DNA from: Chitinophagales bacterium
GTDB lineage: Bacteria > Bacteroidota > Bacteroidia > Chitinophagales > Saprospiraceae
Direction of reading: 5' to 3'
DNA length: 64,000 bases
Assembly (NCBI GenBank): GCA_017303475.1
Contig: JAFLBO010000025.1
Span: 1 to 64,000, forward strand
Position 1 is the stretch's first letter. The number at the start of each line of letters is the position of its first letter. Both the position numbers and the translations under genes were made by a program. Below, piece after piece: positions 32,487 through 42,046 of the stretch. Below the pieces are notes generated by a model. It did no database searches, was not told where the DNA came from, and saw only the letters and a program-made list of their open reading frames with translations.

Positions 32487-35015
32487 TCATTCTACAGCAT
32501 CTACCAGTGTTTTCACCCGAAAGGCTTTTTTCGGGTCACTGAGTTCTTTACTGGTTTTAAAAATTACCTGGGTTTTGCGGCCCGGCAGTAAATCGAAGTA
32601 ATTATTACTGAAAAAGCCTTCTTCGTCGGTTTGCAGATACACGTTTTTAGCCAGGTTGTCGGTTTGCAAACTGATCTGATAACCGGCTTCCACCTTGTCG
32701 ACAGCTGTGATACGCAGGCCCGGGTTGGGCAGGTTCATTTTTTTCGATGGAATGGTGTAGTAGTTACGGGTGCTGTACACCGTGCCTTCAGTTGGGTCGG
32801 TGAGCTGAAGTTCAATGACACAGTTGTCGGGCTTTTTGCCATTGAGCAGCGATTTTAGGGTGCCTTCCCAGAGCAGTTTGCTGGAATCGGTTTGGAGCAT
32901 CAGGTCGGGCAGGTTGAAATCAATCACCTTGCTTCCTTCAAAGGTGTAGGCATGGATGTGCAGCGTTACCTTCAGGGAGTCGGCCAGGTCGTTAACGCCG
33001 TATATCTTGAATTTTTCACCATCCAGATAAGGCAGAACAGCTACCGGGCTGAAGGCTTCCCGGGCATAATAGTGCAGGGCTTTCCATCTGCCGTAATAAT
33101 CCACACTACTCCAGGAGGCTACCGGCCACACATCGTTTAGCTGCCAGTAGAGCGTACCCATACAGTAAGGTTTGTTGCGGCGCTGGGCCTCAAAACCTGT
33201 GCGCATACCTTCTGCCTGCAGGAGTTGGCTCACGTACACGAAATCCTCAAAATTTTTTGGGTTTCGGAAATCGCGTTTCATGTATTCTGCAATCAGGGCA
33301 TTGCCACGCGGGTGTTTCTGGTGCAACAGCATCACCTTGCTGTCGAGTTTGCGGTCTTCCGGTTCTGTGAAGGATTGAATAGTACGCCATTCCGGGAAGC
33401 TTTGGAAGCCGTATTCGCTCATAAAACGCGGCACTTTTTTGTTCAACACTTCGAATGGTTCTTCATCGTGCCATACACCCCAGTAGTGAGAATCGCCTTC
33501 GGTGAGCGATTTGGGGTTGGCGCGGCCATAGCGCGGTGAACTTTCCCAGTAGGGTACGCCACCGGCATTGTTTTCCACGTAGGTGCGCAGGATATCGGAG
33601 AACAGCAGTTTGTATTCCCGCCAGAGTTGGGTGCGCTGGGCTTCATTGAATTGCATTTGCCACCCCCAATTGTGCCAGGCTTCGTCGTTTTCGTTATTGC
33701 CGCACCAAAGCGCAATGCTTGGGTGCTGCCGTAGCCGTTCAATTTGTTCGAGCGCTTCAAGGGCCGCTGTTTTCAGGAAGCGACCATTGCCGGGGTACAG
33801 CGCGCAGGCGTACATAAAATCCTGCCAGACCAGGATGCCGCGGGCATCGCAGAGCTGATAGAAGGTTTCGTCTTCATAGATGCCGCCTCCCCAAACCCGG
33901 AGCATGTTCATGTTGCCGGCTACCACATCGTCCAGTAGTTTTTTGGTGCGCAATGGATCTACCCGGTCCTGGAAAATATCCTGAGGAATGTAGTTGGCGC
34001 CTTTGGCAAAAACAGGTTTGCCGTTCAGTCGGAAGTAGAAGGTTTCACCTTTTTCGTCCTTTTGGGTAACCAGTTCTATTTTTCGAATGCCCATTCGAAC
34101 ATCCTGACGTTCAATGGTTTGTACGCCTTTTTTAATTTCAATGCTGAAATCGTACAGGTGAGGATCGCCCATGCCGGCACACCACCAGAGTTTGGGGTTT
34201 TCTACATCGTAGGTAACAGAATCTGTATGGGTACCTGGCCATAGCACGCGGTCTTCCACAGATTTGCGTTTGCCTTCCTTGAATTGAACCACCACCGGAA
34301 ACTTCAGGTCGGAACGATAGCGGAAGAGGGCTACCATCCGGGCTTTTGTAGGTTCTACGAATTGGGTAGTGATGTAAGTATTTTCAATCAGAAGATCGTC
34401 CCAGGCTTCAAGTTGGGGTTTTTGCAGAATACCAGCGCCTACAAACCGCGGGCCCCAGTCCCAGCCGTAGTGGAACTGCGCTTTTCGGGTCATAACCCGC
34501 TGACCGCCAGGCAGTTCGTAGCCCAGATTTTTCCAGGCTTCTCCGGTTTTTTTGAGCGGACTTTCGAAATAAACATGGAGCGTGTTGCTGCCGGCTTTGA
34601 GGTAGCGTTTGGCATCAACGCGCCAGGTACGAAACATGTTATCTGACTCCAGGATGAGGGAGTCGTTCACGAATACCTGTGCGTAGGTGTCGAGTCCGCG
34701 GAAAATCAGTTCCACGTGTTTTTTAGCCAGGATATCCGGTGTTACCTCGAAAGTAGTGTGAAATTCCCAGTCTTCTTTTTCAATCCATTGAAGTTTTTCC
34801 TCGTTATCGCGCCAAAACGGATCTTCGATCATACTATTTTGCAACAGTGCGGTGTGTACGCTGACAGGCACTTTTACGGGTTTCCAGTCTGGTTTACCCA
34901 CCTGTCTGAATTCCCATTGGCCGGTATTCAGGGCCTGACGAATGGGAGTGTAGCTGGGTTGGGCATCGGTTAACATGGGCAGAAGTGCAAATGCGAGGAG
35001 AAAAACTTGTTTCAT
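32487..35015 (-). CDS. Beta-mannosidase, glycoside hydrolase family 2
   Basis: 842 residues. Signal peptide MKQVFLLAFALLPMLTDAQ, so exported. GH2 architecture: sugar-binding jelly roll (about 25-190, FHYGWDWGPRF), an immunoglobulin-like domain, the TIM barrel with acid/base Glu in WCGNNEND (about 440) and nucleophile Glu in FMSEYGFQSFPEW (about 532), then C-terminal beta domains. WDWGPR and the barrel motifs are typical of beta-mannosidases. It removes terminal beta-mannose residues from mannans or glycoproteins. Not in a visible polysaccharide utilisation locus. Start at 35015 is fixed by the signal peptide and by the -7 box four bases upstream. Confidence 0.94.
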   Translation of the reverse strand: MKQVFLLAFALLPMLTDAQPSYTPIRQALNTGQWEFRQVGKPDWKPVKVPVSVHTALLQNSMIEDPFWRDNEEKLQWIEKEDWEFHTTFEVTPDILAKKHVELIFRGLDTYAQVFVNDSLILESDNMFRTWRVDAKRYLKAGSNTLHVYFESPLKKTGEAWKNLGYELPGGQRVMTRKAQFHYGWDWGPRFVGAGILQKPQLEAWDDLLIENTYITTQFVEPTKARMVALFRYRSDLKFPVVVQFKEGKRKSVEDRVLWPGTHTDSVTYDVENPKLWWCAGMGDPHLYDFSIEIKKGVQTIERQDVRMGIRKIELVTQKDEKGETFYFRLNGKPVFAKGANYIPQDIFQDRVDPLRTKKLLDDVVAGNMNMLRVWGGGIYEDETFYQLCDARGILVWQDFMYACALYPGNGRFLKTAALEALEQIERLRQHPSIALWCGNNENDEAWHNWGWQMQFNEAQRTQLWREYKLLFSDILRTYVENNAGGVPYWESSPRYGRANPKSLTEGDSHYWGVWHDEEPFEVLNKKVPRFMSEYGFQSFPEWRTIQSFTEPEDRKLDSKVMLLHQKHPRGNALIAEYMKRDFRNPKNFEDFVYVSQLLQAEGMRTGFEAQRRNKPYCMGTLYWQLNDVWPVASWSSVDYYGRWKALHYYAREAFSPVAVLPYLDGEKFKIYGVNDLADSLKVTLHIHAYTFEGSKVIDFNLPDLMLQTDSSKLLWEGTLKSLLNGKKPDNCVIELQLTDPTEGTVYSTRNYYTIPSKKMNLPNPGLRITAVDKVEAGYQISLQTDNLAKNVYLQTDEEGFFSNNYFDLLPGRKTQVIFKTSKELSDPKKAFRVKTLVDAVE

Positions 35016-35019
35016 CCGG

Positions 35020-35027
35020 CAAAAGTA
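35020..35027 (-). promoter_or_regulatory. -7 box directly before the beta-mannosidase start
   Basis: TACTTTTG, then CCGG, then ATG on the minus strand: a leaderless arrangement. Confidence 0.6.
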
Positions 35028-35029
35028 GA

Positions 35030-35238
35030 GAATATCCAATATCCAATGTCCAATGTCCAAGTGGTGCGCCTGTCTGGCGTCAGCACAATTGCCTGGACTT
35101 TACTCGCCTGAATGGCGAAGCCAGGTGCTTTGCACTCGCCATTCAGGCGAGTAAAGCCCAGGCAATTGTGCTGACGCCAGACAGACGCACCACTTGGACA
35201 TTGGCTATTGGACATTGGCTATTGGACATTGGACATTG
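35030..35238. repeat. Large inverted repeat (module 6), copy 1
   Basis: Outer CCAATGTCCAATGTCCAAG units, then GTGGTGCGCCTGTCTGGCGT plus CAGCAC, an inner TCGCCTGAATGGCGA, and the mirrored right arm ending in ATTGGACATTGGCTATTGG. It occupies the divergent gap between the beta-mannosidase and a T9SS protein. Confidence 0.95.
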
Positions 35239-35357
35239 ATTATTCCTTTGGATTCGCTTGTTTGCGACATTTTGTATTATTTTTTAGGCTAATGTGCCAT
35301 ATATGATCTGCTCTGATTATTTTGCAGGCCAAATTTTATCACCTTAAACACAAAACT

Positions 35358-37793
35358 ATGAAACCCTACTATTCCCTGATGGGCTTGCTGCTGCATGCCC
35401 TGCTCTCCTCTGTTACACTTTCTGCACAATCGTGGGAAGTGTTGTACCAAAATCCTGGCTTGCAGGATGCTTATCAGGTTTTTGCTTATCCCGGCCCCGA
35501 TAATGGTGTAAACCTGTATGCCACCGATCCGGTTGGCAATGGGCCATTTCCCATTTATTCGCTCGATGAGGATGGAATGTATGTCGGACAAAGCCAGCTT
35601 AACTGGGCGGCTGACTGGGGAATGATAAATGTTGATAAATCCGGGGCATCCTACTGGATCACCTTTTACAAGCTTAGAAAAGTAACCGCTTCAGGCGCAA
35701 TTCAGTGGACTTACAGTCCGCCGGTTAGCGCAGGTATTTTGTGGAACGAACCGGCGCCAAACGGTGGCTGTTGTTTGCAATACCATGGGAATAATGGTAT
35801 TGGGTATGTTATTGATTATTTGAATGCAGATGGGCAACTGGTGAATCGGTTTAGTTTTAACGGAAACGGAAATACCTGGCCGCATGAATACCTGCCAGGT
35901 TATGATAACAGCCTGATTTACACTTACGATTGGAGCTTAAGTGGCGACAGGCATTGGGTTAAGGTCAACCAGCAGAATCAAATAGTTTGGGAAAAAGATT
36001 TAAATCAAGACGCTATATTGCTGAAAGGTTCTGCTCCGGATGGGTCTACCTATTACGTACTAAATGGCATTTTGGTGAAATTAAATGCTGCAGGCACGCA
36101 GGTTTGGCAAAAAAACATCAGCAGTTTTTATCCGGAATTGAGTGGGTACCCCAGTGATTTTCTGATTCGTGCAGATGGCAGCCTGATCCTGATTAGCAGT
36201 GTTTTCGACAACCAACCGCCATGGAATGACAAAATCTGTTTTGTCAACCTGAATCCTGATAATGGCAACCTTATTTGGGCAAAAACAACTGCGCACGGTG
36301 AATGGGTGAGTTATCTGGCATCGCCGGCTATTGAATTGCAGGATGGAGGTATTCTGGCATGTAGTGGTATATTCAACACTGCATCAGGCGATCCCTATGT
36401 TTGGGTCATACGCACTGATGCCAATGGAAACACACTCACCAACCAGATTGGCGGGGTGGCTTTTCGGGATGAAAACGCTGATTGTGAACAGGATGCAGGC
36501 GAAATACCGCTGCAAAACGTATCTATTATTGCTAAATCAAATAATTATACCTTTTCGGCAACGTCCTGGGAAGATGGAACTTTCGACATGCCTTTGCTGG
36601 CGGGAAACTACACGCTTTCAGTGGCACAACCTGGCAACTACTGGTCTTATTGCAATTTCCCTAATCCGGTGAATATCAGTTCTTCCAACGATACGGTTTT
36701 CCTTCCTTTAGGTGCGCGCGCCATCGTTGATTGTCCTGAATTGGTAGTTTCGCTGGGAAGCCCGGTTTTCCGCCGGTGTTTCGACAATAATTATTTTACG
36801 GTGCAATACCATAACTACGGCACCGCTCCGGCAGAAGATGCCTACGTCAATATTACCCTGCCTGCGGAATTGATTTACATTTCATCTACAGTGCCGCTGG
36901 CAGGCCAAAATGGCCAAACCTATACCTTTAACCTGGGTACGGTAGGCGTGGGAGAAGGAGGTGTTTTCACCATTAATTTTAAAGTAGACTGCGATGTGCC
37001 GCTGGGTGAAACGCTGTGTGCAACAGCCCAAGTCTTCCCGGATACCCTTTGCATTCCTACCACGAAGGCCCGAACCTTCAACCGTTTTTGTCTGCCGGTG
37101 GTTGCTTCTTATGATCCTAACGACAAAACCGCATTTCTGGACGGGAAACCGGAAGCCTCCAAAATTGCGCCAGACAAAAGCCTGGAATATCTGATCAGGT
37201 TCCAAAATACAGGAACGGATACAGCTTTCAATATCGTCATAACGGATACACTCACCACGCTCCTGGATCCTGGATCTGTAGTGCCGGGCGCATCCAGTCA
37301 CCCGTATACTTTTTCATTGCGCGACGGGAAGGTTCTGGTATTTAGCTTCAACGATATTTTGTTGCCGGATTCCAACACCAACGAAGCGGCATCTCACGGC
37401 TTTGTGAAGTTTTCCATCAAACAAAAAGCCGGCAACCCGCTGGGCGCGTCCCTGAAAAACAAGGCTGCTATCTTTTTTGACTTCAACGATCCGGTTATTA
37501 CCAACGAAACCTCCTTGGTGATATCCAACTCCGTTGGTACGCAGGAACCCTCAGAGTTATTCCAGGCGCAGGTTTGGCCAATTCCGGCATCTGAATCGGT
37601 TACCATCCAGACGCCAGGCAGCGCTATTTTAGGCTGGAAACTGATGGATGCCACCGGAAAAGTGCAACAAAGTGGCGGTAAGGCAGCATCAGAGTTCATA
37701 TTGCAGCGCCGCGGCCTGCCTGCCGGCATCTACTGGTGCCAGATCAGGCTGGAAAGTGGCGGATTTGCTGTAGGTCGTGTGGCGTTTGAATAA
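35358..37793 (+). CDS. T9SS-exported protein with DUF7619 domain
   Basis: 811 residues. Signal peptide MKPYYSLMGLLLHALLSSVTLSAQ. N-terminal half is beta-propeller-like (repeated WDGS/DG..W segments). GGVAFRDENADCEQDAGE (about 370) resembles an SdrD-B/carboxypeptidase-like repeat. Residues about 610-715 (YDPNDKTAFLDG, IRFQNTGTDTAFNIVITDTL, SHGFVKFSIKQK, KAAIFFDFNDPVIT) match the DUF7619/conserved repeat domain. The last 80 residues (VWPIPASESVTIQ ... LPAGIYWCQIR) form a type IX sorting domain. Surface or secreted; function unknown. Both flanks carry module 6 repeats. Confidence 0.9.
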   Translation: MKPYYSLMGLLLHALLSSVTLSAQSWEVLYQNPGLQDAYQVFAYPGPDNGVNLYATDPVGNGPFPIYSLDEDGMYVGQSQLNWAADWGMINVDKSGASYWITFYKLRKVTASGAIQWTYSPPVSAGILWNEPAPNGGCCLQYHGNNGIGYVIDYLNADGQLVNRFSFNGNGNTWPHEYLPGYDNSLIYTYDWSLSGDRHWVKVNQQNQIVWEKDLNQDAILLKGSAPDGSTYYVLNGILVKLNAAGTQVWQKNISSFYPELSGYPSDFLIRADGSLILISSVFDNQPPWNDKICFVNLNPDNGNLIWAKTTAHGEWVSYLASPAIELQDGGILACSGIFNTASGDPYVWVIRTDANGNTLTNQIGGVAFRDENADCEQDAGEIPLQNVSIIAKSNNYTFSATSWEDGTFDMPLLAGNYTLSVAQPGNYWSYCNFPNPVNISSSNDTVFLPLGARAIVDCPELVVSLGSPVFRRCFDNNYFTVQYHNYGTAPAEDAYVNITLPAELIYISSTVPLAGQNGQTYTFNLGTVGVGEGGVFTINFKVDCDVPLGETLCATAQVFPDTLCIPTTKARTFNRFCLPVVASYDPNDKTAFLDGKPEASKIAPDKSLEYLIRFQNTGTDTAFNIVITDTLTTLLDPGSVVPGASSHPYTFSLRDGKVLVFSFNDILLPDSNTNEAASHGFVKFSIKQKAGNPLGASLKNKAAIFFDFNDPVITNETSLVISNSVGTQEPSELFQAQVWPIPASESVTIQTPGSAILGWKLMDATGKVQQSGGKAASEFILQRRGLPAGIYWCQIRLESGGFAVGRVAFE

Positions 37794-37796
37794 ATA

Positions 37797-38022
37797 TCCA
37801 ATGTTCAATATCCAATGTCCAATATCCAATGTCCAATGTCCAAGTGGTGCGCCTGTCTGGCGTCAGCACGATGGTTGGGTATTAATTCGCCTGAATGGCG
37901 AAAATACCTGCCAACCACTCGCCATTCAGGCGAGTAAAGCCCCAAAAAATGTGCTGACGCCAGGCAGGCGCACCACTTGGACATTGGATATTGGACATTG
38001 GTTATTGGATATTGAACATTCT
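37797..38022. repeat. Large inverted repeat (module 6), copy 2
   Basis: Same arms as 35030-35238 (GTGGTGCGCCTGTCTGGCGT, TCGCCTGAATGGCGA), different centre. Begins three bases after the T9SS protein stop. Confidence 0.95.
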
Positions 38023-38030
38023 ACATTCTC

Positions 38031-38038
38031 TATGTTTG
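38031..38038 (+). promoter_or_regulatory. -7 box directly before the tyrosine phosphatase start
   Basis: TATGTTTG, CGGC, ATG: leaderless arrangement, just right of the module 6 repeat. Confidence 0.6.
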
Positions 38039-38042
38039 CGGC

Positions 38043-38498
38043 ATGAAAATCCTAATGGTTTGCCTCGGCAATATCTGCCGCAGTCCTTTGGCAGAGGGTA
38101 TTATGAAACAAAAAATCCGCGAAGCATCCGTTAGTTGGATGGTAGACAGCGCCGGAACTGGCTACTGGCATGTGGGTGAATTGCCGGATCGGCGCTCAAT
38201 TGTTACCGCTGGTCAGCATGGTATTGACATAACTGATCAGCGGGCACGACAATTTCAGGCGGCAGATTTTGATCGCTTCGATCAGATTTTTGTGATGGAT
38301 ACCCAGAACAGGCGTGACGTATTGCGTTTGGCACAAACTGAGGCACATAGAGCCAAAGTAACCTTGATGCTGGATGAATTATATCCAGGCGAAGACCGTT
38401 CAGTGCCCGATCCGTATTACGACGATAACGGTTTTGAAGAGGTATTTACTATGCTCGATAAGGCATGCGAGGCATTTGTAAAACGGATGACTGAATAA
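38043..38498 (+). CDS. Low-molecular-weight protein-tyrosine phosphatase
   Basis: 151 residues. N-terminal P-loop CLGNICRSPLAEG (C7-x5-R13) is the CX5R(S/T) catalytic motif, and DPYYDDNG near 120 supplies the general-acid Asp. Hydrolyses phosphotyrosine; bacterial members often act on capsule-synthesis kinases or arsenate. No kinase gene is adjacent, so the substrate is open. Cytoplasmic. Confidence 0.95.
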   Translation: MKILMVCLGNICRSPLAEGIMKQKIREASVSWMVDSAGTGYWHVGELPDRRSIVTAGQHGIDITDQRARQFQAADFDRFDQIFVMDTQNRRDVLRLAQTEAHRAKVTLMLDELYPGEDRSVPDPYYDDNGFEEVFTMLDKACEAFVKRMTE

Positions 38499-38643
38499 CG
38501 TTATGCGTTCTTCAAAAGAGACTAATTGCGCAACGATCAGGTAAAAACCCCTGTTTTTTTCTTTCCGGCGTTTCTACGCTTATTGAAATACGGCGATGCC
38601 CGGACCTTTGAACCATCAAACAACAAGTTCAAAGCAAAACAAT

Positions 38644-39045
38644 ATGAAACGCACCCTCTGCATCGTCGCTCTGTTTACCCTGATTGGCCTGAATCTTCAC
38701 GCCCAAAGAACCGCTACCTGGAAAGGGGGCACTCCCGGCAGATCTAATGTCTGGAATTGTCCAACCAACTGGAAAGAAGGCCGTGTGCCGGATGAGTTTA
38801 CCCATGTGATCATTCCGGATGTATCTACCTCAACCTTTAGCTATCCAAGTATCAAAAATGCCACCATCGTAGTGGCCAGTTTGTACTGTATGCCTGGCGC
38901 AAAACTCAGGCTTCGCGCAAATGCACGGTTGGTAGAATTGGATAATCCCGGTTGTAAACCCACAAAAAGTCGCGCTAAATGGGCGGAATCCAATGGGAAA
39001 TCAGACACAGCAGTGTCTATGCTTCATCATACAAGCGGGCACTAA
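38644..39045 (+). CDS. Small secreted protein with a T9SS-associated N-terminal module
   Basis: 133 residues. Signal peptide MKRTLCIVALFTLIGLNLHAQ. The mature part ATWKGGTPGRSNVWNCPTNW...IIPDVSTSTFSYPSI resembles a module I associate with the start of large T9SS adhesin-like proteins, where it precedes beta-helical repeats. Here it stands alone and ends in a short polar tail without a sorting domain. Either a truncated relative or a small independent protein. Unknown function. Confidence 0.65.
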   Translation: MKRTLCIVALFTLIGLNLHAQRTATWKGGTPGRSNVWNCPTNWKEGRVPDEFTHVIIPDVSTSTFSYPSIKNATIVVASLYCMPGAKLRLRANARLVELDNPGCKPTKSRAKWAESNGKSDTAVSMLHHTSGH

Positions 39046-39175
39046 AAGCTTGTGCCATCATTCGTTCAAGATTCGTTTGTTGTATTATGATTACCCACCT
39101 ATGCCCCGGGGCATAGCCCCACACCGTCGGTAGCCCAGGAAATGCATGAAAATCCCCTGCCGCATCGCGGCAAAA

Positions 39176-40810
39176 CTATTTCCGCCCCCCAATAACCCAT
39201 ATCACCAATGCCCCAGCACCCCAAAAGCCCCAGCGACTCTCTTCGTACCAGCCCATCTCCCACATGCGCAGACTGAAAAAGCCCAGTCCAATGGCCAATA
39301 GCGCCAGTATCAGCTTTTTGATGCCTCGTGTAATTTGTTTGCCGGCCTCTTCCAGATCAGGAGTTCTGATCTCCACCTCTCCTGCCCGCACTTTTTTCAG
39401 GGTTTTCTGCACCTCATCCGGCAGCGCCAGTACGCTTGTCAGGGTGCTTTGAAGCAGTTCCCGCACATAGTTCAACGGTCCGCCTTTATCCTGCATCAGG
39501 TATTTCTGGGCATACGGGCGAACCGTTTCCAGCGGGTTGTAGGCGGGGGCCAGCGTGTTGCAAATGCCCAACAACAAGGTAATAGTGCGGTTGAGCAGCA
39601 CATAATCCTTGGGCATTTGCACCGTGCCCGCAATACCCCGGAACCCAATTTCGGTGATCAGGTCGGTCAGGCTGTTGTTAAATGGGTTGACCTTAATATT
39701 TCGAAAATCGAGTCCTTCAAACTGAATTTCGTTTTGCAGAAAATTCCGAAGTGCGCCAATCATCTTCTTGGCCATCCGCTCCGCATCCTGCCCTTCAGCC
39801 AAAAAGCCCATGGTCCGACAAGCTTCTATCATGCCTTCCGTATCGTTTTTGACGGCCGATTCTATCAATTGGGTAATGCCTTTTCTAAGCTGTGGCGAAA
39901 GATTGGCTGTGGCGCCAAAATCCAGCAGGGTTATATTTCCGTTGGGCGAAACCAGTATATTGCCTGGGTGCGGATCGGCGTGGTAAAACCCGTCCTTAAA
40001 CACCATTCTGCACCAAACGCGCAATAACCTGGCAGCCAAAGCCCTGCGATCTACTCCCCAGGTATCCAGTTGTTCCAGATCAGAAATTTTAGCGCCGGTG
40101 CAAAAACGCGTCACCATTACCCTTCGGGTGGAATATTCGTCAAATAACTGAGGAATCTGAACCTCCGTTTCTTCCACCAGATTTTGCCGGATACGCTCCA
40201 TGGTACGCGCCTCATTGGTAAAATCCATCTCCTCTTCAATCATCTGGCGGATCTGGGAATACAGGTGTTCCATCCCCTTGATGTCTACCAGCCAGGCATA
40301 AATTTTGGTCAAACGGTGCAAAATGCGCAGGTCTACCGAAGCAATGGTTTCTATGCCATAATGCTGCACTTTCACTACTACCTCTGTGCCATCCGGCAAT
40401 ACTGCCCGGTGCGCCTGCCCGATGGAAGCTGTAGCCATCGGGATCTCCTCTATCTGTTGAAAAACAGCTTCAGGCGACTTGCCCAGCTCCTCCTCAATAC
40501 GCTTGCGCACTTCCCCGAACGGTCGGGCAGGCAGGCGATCCTGCAGGGCTTCCAGCGGCTTTTGAAACTCCTCCGGAAGAAAATTCGACATCACGGAAAG
40601 CAGCTGACCCACCTTGATAAACAAGCCCTCCAGCTCCAAAATGGCTGTTTTAACCCGTTCGGCATTCTGGATATGTAGCGCCACTATACGGCTTTCGTAC
40701 CATTTCCTGCCCATAAACCGCCTGCGCAGCGAAAGCCAGAAATAACTGAAATACACCACAAAAGCAGTCCAATAAGCCTTGCGTACACGGCGGGAAGGAG
40801 AGAGAATCAT
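39176..40810 (-). CDS. ABC1/UbiB-like atypical kinase
   Basis: 544 residues. UbiB/ADCK hallmarks: KxGQ motif in IKVGQLLS (about 70-77), Ala-rich ATASIGQAHRAV loop (about 145-156) with VVVKVQ lysine, FYHADPHPGNILV catalytic loop (about 280) and LLDFGAT metal motif. Two C-terminal membrane helices (about 500-540) anchor it. Linked to ubiquinone/menaquinone or membrane lipid homeostasis as an ATPase; the exact role is open. Start at MILSPSRRV (40810) downstream of its -7 box. Confidence 0.92.
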   Translation of the reverse strand: MILSPSRRVRKAYWTAFVVYFSYFWLSLRRRFMGRKWYESRIVALHIQNAERVKTAILELEGLFIKVGQLLSVMSNFLPEEFQKPLEALQDRLPARPFGEVRKRIEEELGKSPEAVFQQIEEIPMATASIGQAHRAVLPDGTEVVVKVQHYGIETIASVDLRILHRLTKIYAWLVDIKGMEHLYSQIRQMIEEEMDFTNEARTMERIRQNLVEETEVQIPQLFDEYSTRRVMVTRFCTGAKISDLEQLDTWGVDRRALAARLLRVWCRMVFKDGFYHADPHPGNILVSPNGNITLLDFGATANLSPQLRKGITQLIESAVKNDTEGMIEACRTMGFLAEGQDAERMAKKMIGALRNFLQNEIQFEGLDFRNIKVNPFNNSLTDLITEIGFRGIAGTVQMPKDYVLLNRTITLLLGICNTLAPAYNPLETVRPYAQKYLMQDKGGPLNYVRELLQSTLTSVLALPDEVQKTLKKVRAGEVEIRTPDLEEAGKQITRGIKKLILALLAIGLGFFSLRMWEMGWYEESRWGFWGAGALVIWVIGGRK

Positions 40811-40832
40811 AATAAAAGGATGGTTTTGCCAA

Positions 40833-40840
40833 CAAAAGTA
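40833..40840 (-). promoter_or_regulatory. -7 box of the UbiB-like kinase gene
   Basis: TACTTTTG on the minus strand, 22 bases upstream of the start at 40810. Confidence 0.5.
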
Positions 40841-40945
40841 GGCGGTTGTCAACAGGACAAACGTTCCACACGTACGAATGGTTGAATCTGCCGCACCACT
40901 TGTATTTATTCTGAATTGGAAGGGTGAATTATTTGGTGAAAAATA

Positions 40946-40965
40946 TTTTTAGACTTGTCTAAAAA
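40946..40965 (+). promoter_or_regulatory. MntR/DtxR-type operator
   Basis: TTTTTAGACTTGTCTAAAAA, a 9+2+9 palindrome. It lies just upstream of the -7 box (40972) where the -33 region falls, and ahead of the DtxR-family gene. It resembles metal-responsive operators of that family, so autoregulation by Mn or Fe is likely. Confidence 0.75.
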
Positions 40966-40971
40966 TAAATG

Positions 40972-40979
40972 TACCTTTG
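40972..40979 (+). promoter_or_regulatory. -7 box of the mntR-mntH unit
   Basis: TACCTTTG six bases after the operator. Confidence 0.65.
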
Positions 40980-40990
40980 TGGAAAGAGAG

Positions 40991-41093
40991 ACCACTAAGC
41001 CACATTAGGCACTAAGAAGCACTCAATAGTGGCTAATCAGGGTAGTTAAGCTACTTTACATCACTTAGTGCCCTTAGTGACTTAGTGGTATCT
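40991..41093. repeat. Inverted repeat (module 2) in the mntR leader
   Basis: Arms ACCACTAAGCCACATTAGGC.. and ..CCTTAGTGACTTAGTGGTAT. It lies between promoter and mntR start, inside the transcribed leader. The 309-base gap 40811-41119 otherwise holds only the promoters and operator listed. Confidence 0.88.
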
Positions 41094-41119
41094 AACATTC
41101 CAAATATTCCACCTATCCC

Positions 41120-41782
41120 ATGCTACTCACCACTTCCGCTGAGGAAAACTACCTCAAAGCCATCTTCAAAATCTCGGAAAAGGACCCCGGGCCGGTGCTC
41201 ACCAATGCGCTGGCAACCGCCATGGGCACTTCGGCCGCATCAGCAACCGATATGCTCAAACGACTGAGCGAAAAACAGTTGGTTGCCTACGAAAAATACC
41301 GTGGCGTAACCCTCACCCCCGAGGGCAATCGCCTGGCTACCAGCCTGATCCGAAAACACCGGTTATGGGAAGTGTTTTTGGTAGAAAAACTGGGCTTCGC
41401 CTGGGATGAGGTACACGATTTCGCCGAACAACTCGAACACGTACAGGGCGATAACCTCACCGACCGACTCGATGAATACCTGAATCATCCGCGGTTCGAT
41501 CCACACGGCGATCCCATTCCGGATGCACAAGGTCGCTGGATCAGGCGTCCACAGGTGCGACTCACCACACTCTCACCCGGCCAGAAAGGCATCGTGACTG
41601 GTGTTGACGACCATACCTCGCCCTTCCTGCAATACCTCGACGAACTCGGCATAGCCCTCGGCGTAGCCATTGAGCTGCTCGACCGTACAGCCTATGATCA
41701 ATCCTCCAAAGTCAGAATTTCAGGAAAAGAATATACCCTTAGTGAAAAAGCCAGCCAAAATTTATTCCTCCGACTGGAGTAA
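41120..41782 (+). CDS. mntR: DtxR-family metal-dependent regulator (MntR/IdeR type)
   Basis: 220 residues. Winged helix at 1-70 (SAEENYLKAIFKISE, TSAASATDMLKRLSEKQLV), dimerisation/metal domain with RKHRLWEVFLVEKLGF and HDFAEQLEHV (His/Glu metal ligands), and an SH3-like FeoA-type C-terminal domain (about 145-220). It would bind the operator at 40946 when loaded with Mn2+ or Fe2+ and repress itself and the manganese transporter downstream. Manganese is favoured because of the Nramp neighbour. Confidence 0.93.
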   Translation: MLLTTSAEENYLKAIFKISEKDPGPVLTNALATAMGTSAASATDMLKRLSEKQLVAYEKYRGVTLTPEGNRLATSLIRKHRLWEVFLVEKLGFAWDEVHDFAEQLEHVQGDNLTDRLDEYLNHPRFDPHGDPIPDAQGRWIRRPQVRLTTLSPGQKGIVTGVDDHTSPFLQYLDELGIALGVAIELLDRTAYDQSSKVRISGKEYTLSEKASQNLFLRLE

Positions 41783-41998
41783 AGGCACAAAGCTGATGGA
41801 AAGGCACAAAGGCATGTGGAGCGAAGACGCGAAGGCGCGAAGACGCAAAGACACAAAGGCGCGAAGACGCAAAGGTTACTTATAAGTGGGCTCAAACCCA
41901 TCAAACCCATCAAACCCTTCAAACCCATCAAACTCCTCAAACCCATCAAACCCATCAAACCCATCAAACCCATCAAACCCATCAAACCCATCAAACCC
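41783..41998. repeat. Repeat block between mntR and mntH: module 9 units, then AAACCCATC tandem array
   Basis: 41783-41880 has GGCACAAAG and CGCGAAGACGCAAAG units related to 25555-25830. From about 41893 to 41998 the nine-base unit AAACCCATC is repeated about twelve times. Not CRISPR: there are no spacers. Confidence 0.92.
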
Positions 41999-42046
41999 AA
42001 CGCCAACTCGAAAACTCAAACACTCCCCAACTCAAACACTCAAAAA
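41999..42046 (+). promoter_or_regulatory. Repeat-derived leader of mntH (module 1)
   Basis: Identical save one base to 19746-19793 before the PfkB gene. Ends directly at the ATG. Confidence 0.7.

Noticed and set aside
41893..41998. Tandem repeat that could look like a CRISPR array
   Set aside because: Unit is nine bases and copies are directly joined; there are no spacers and no cas genes.
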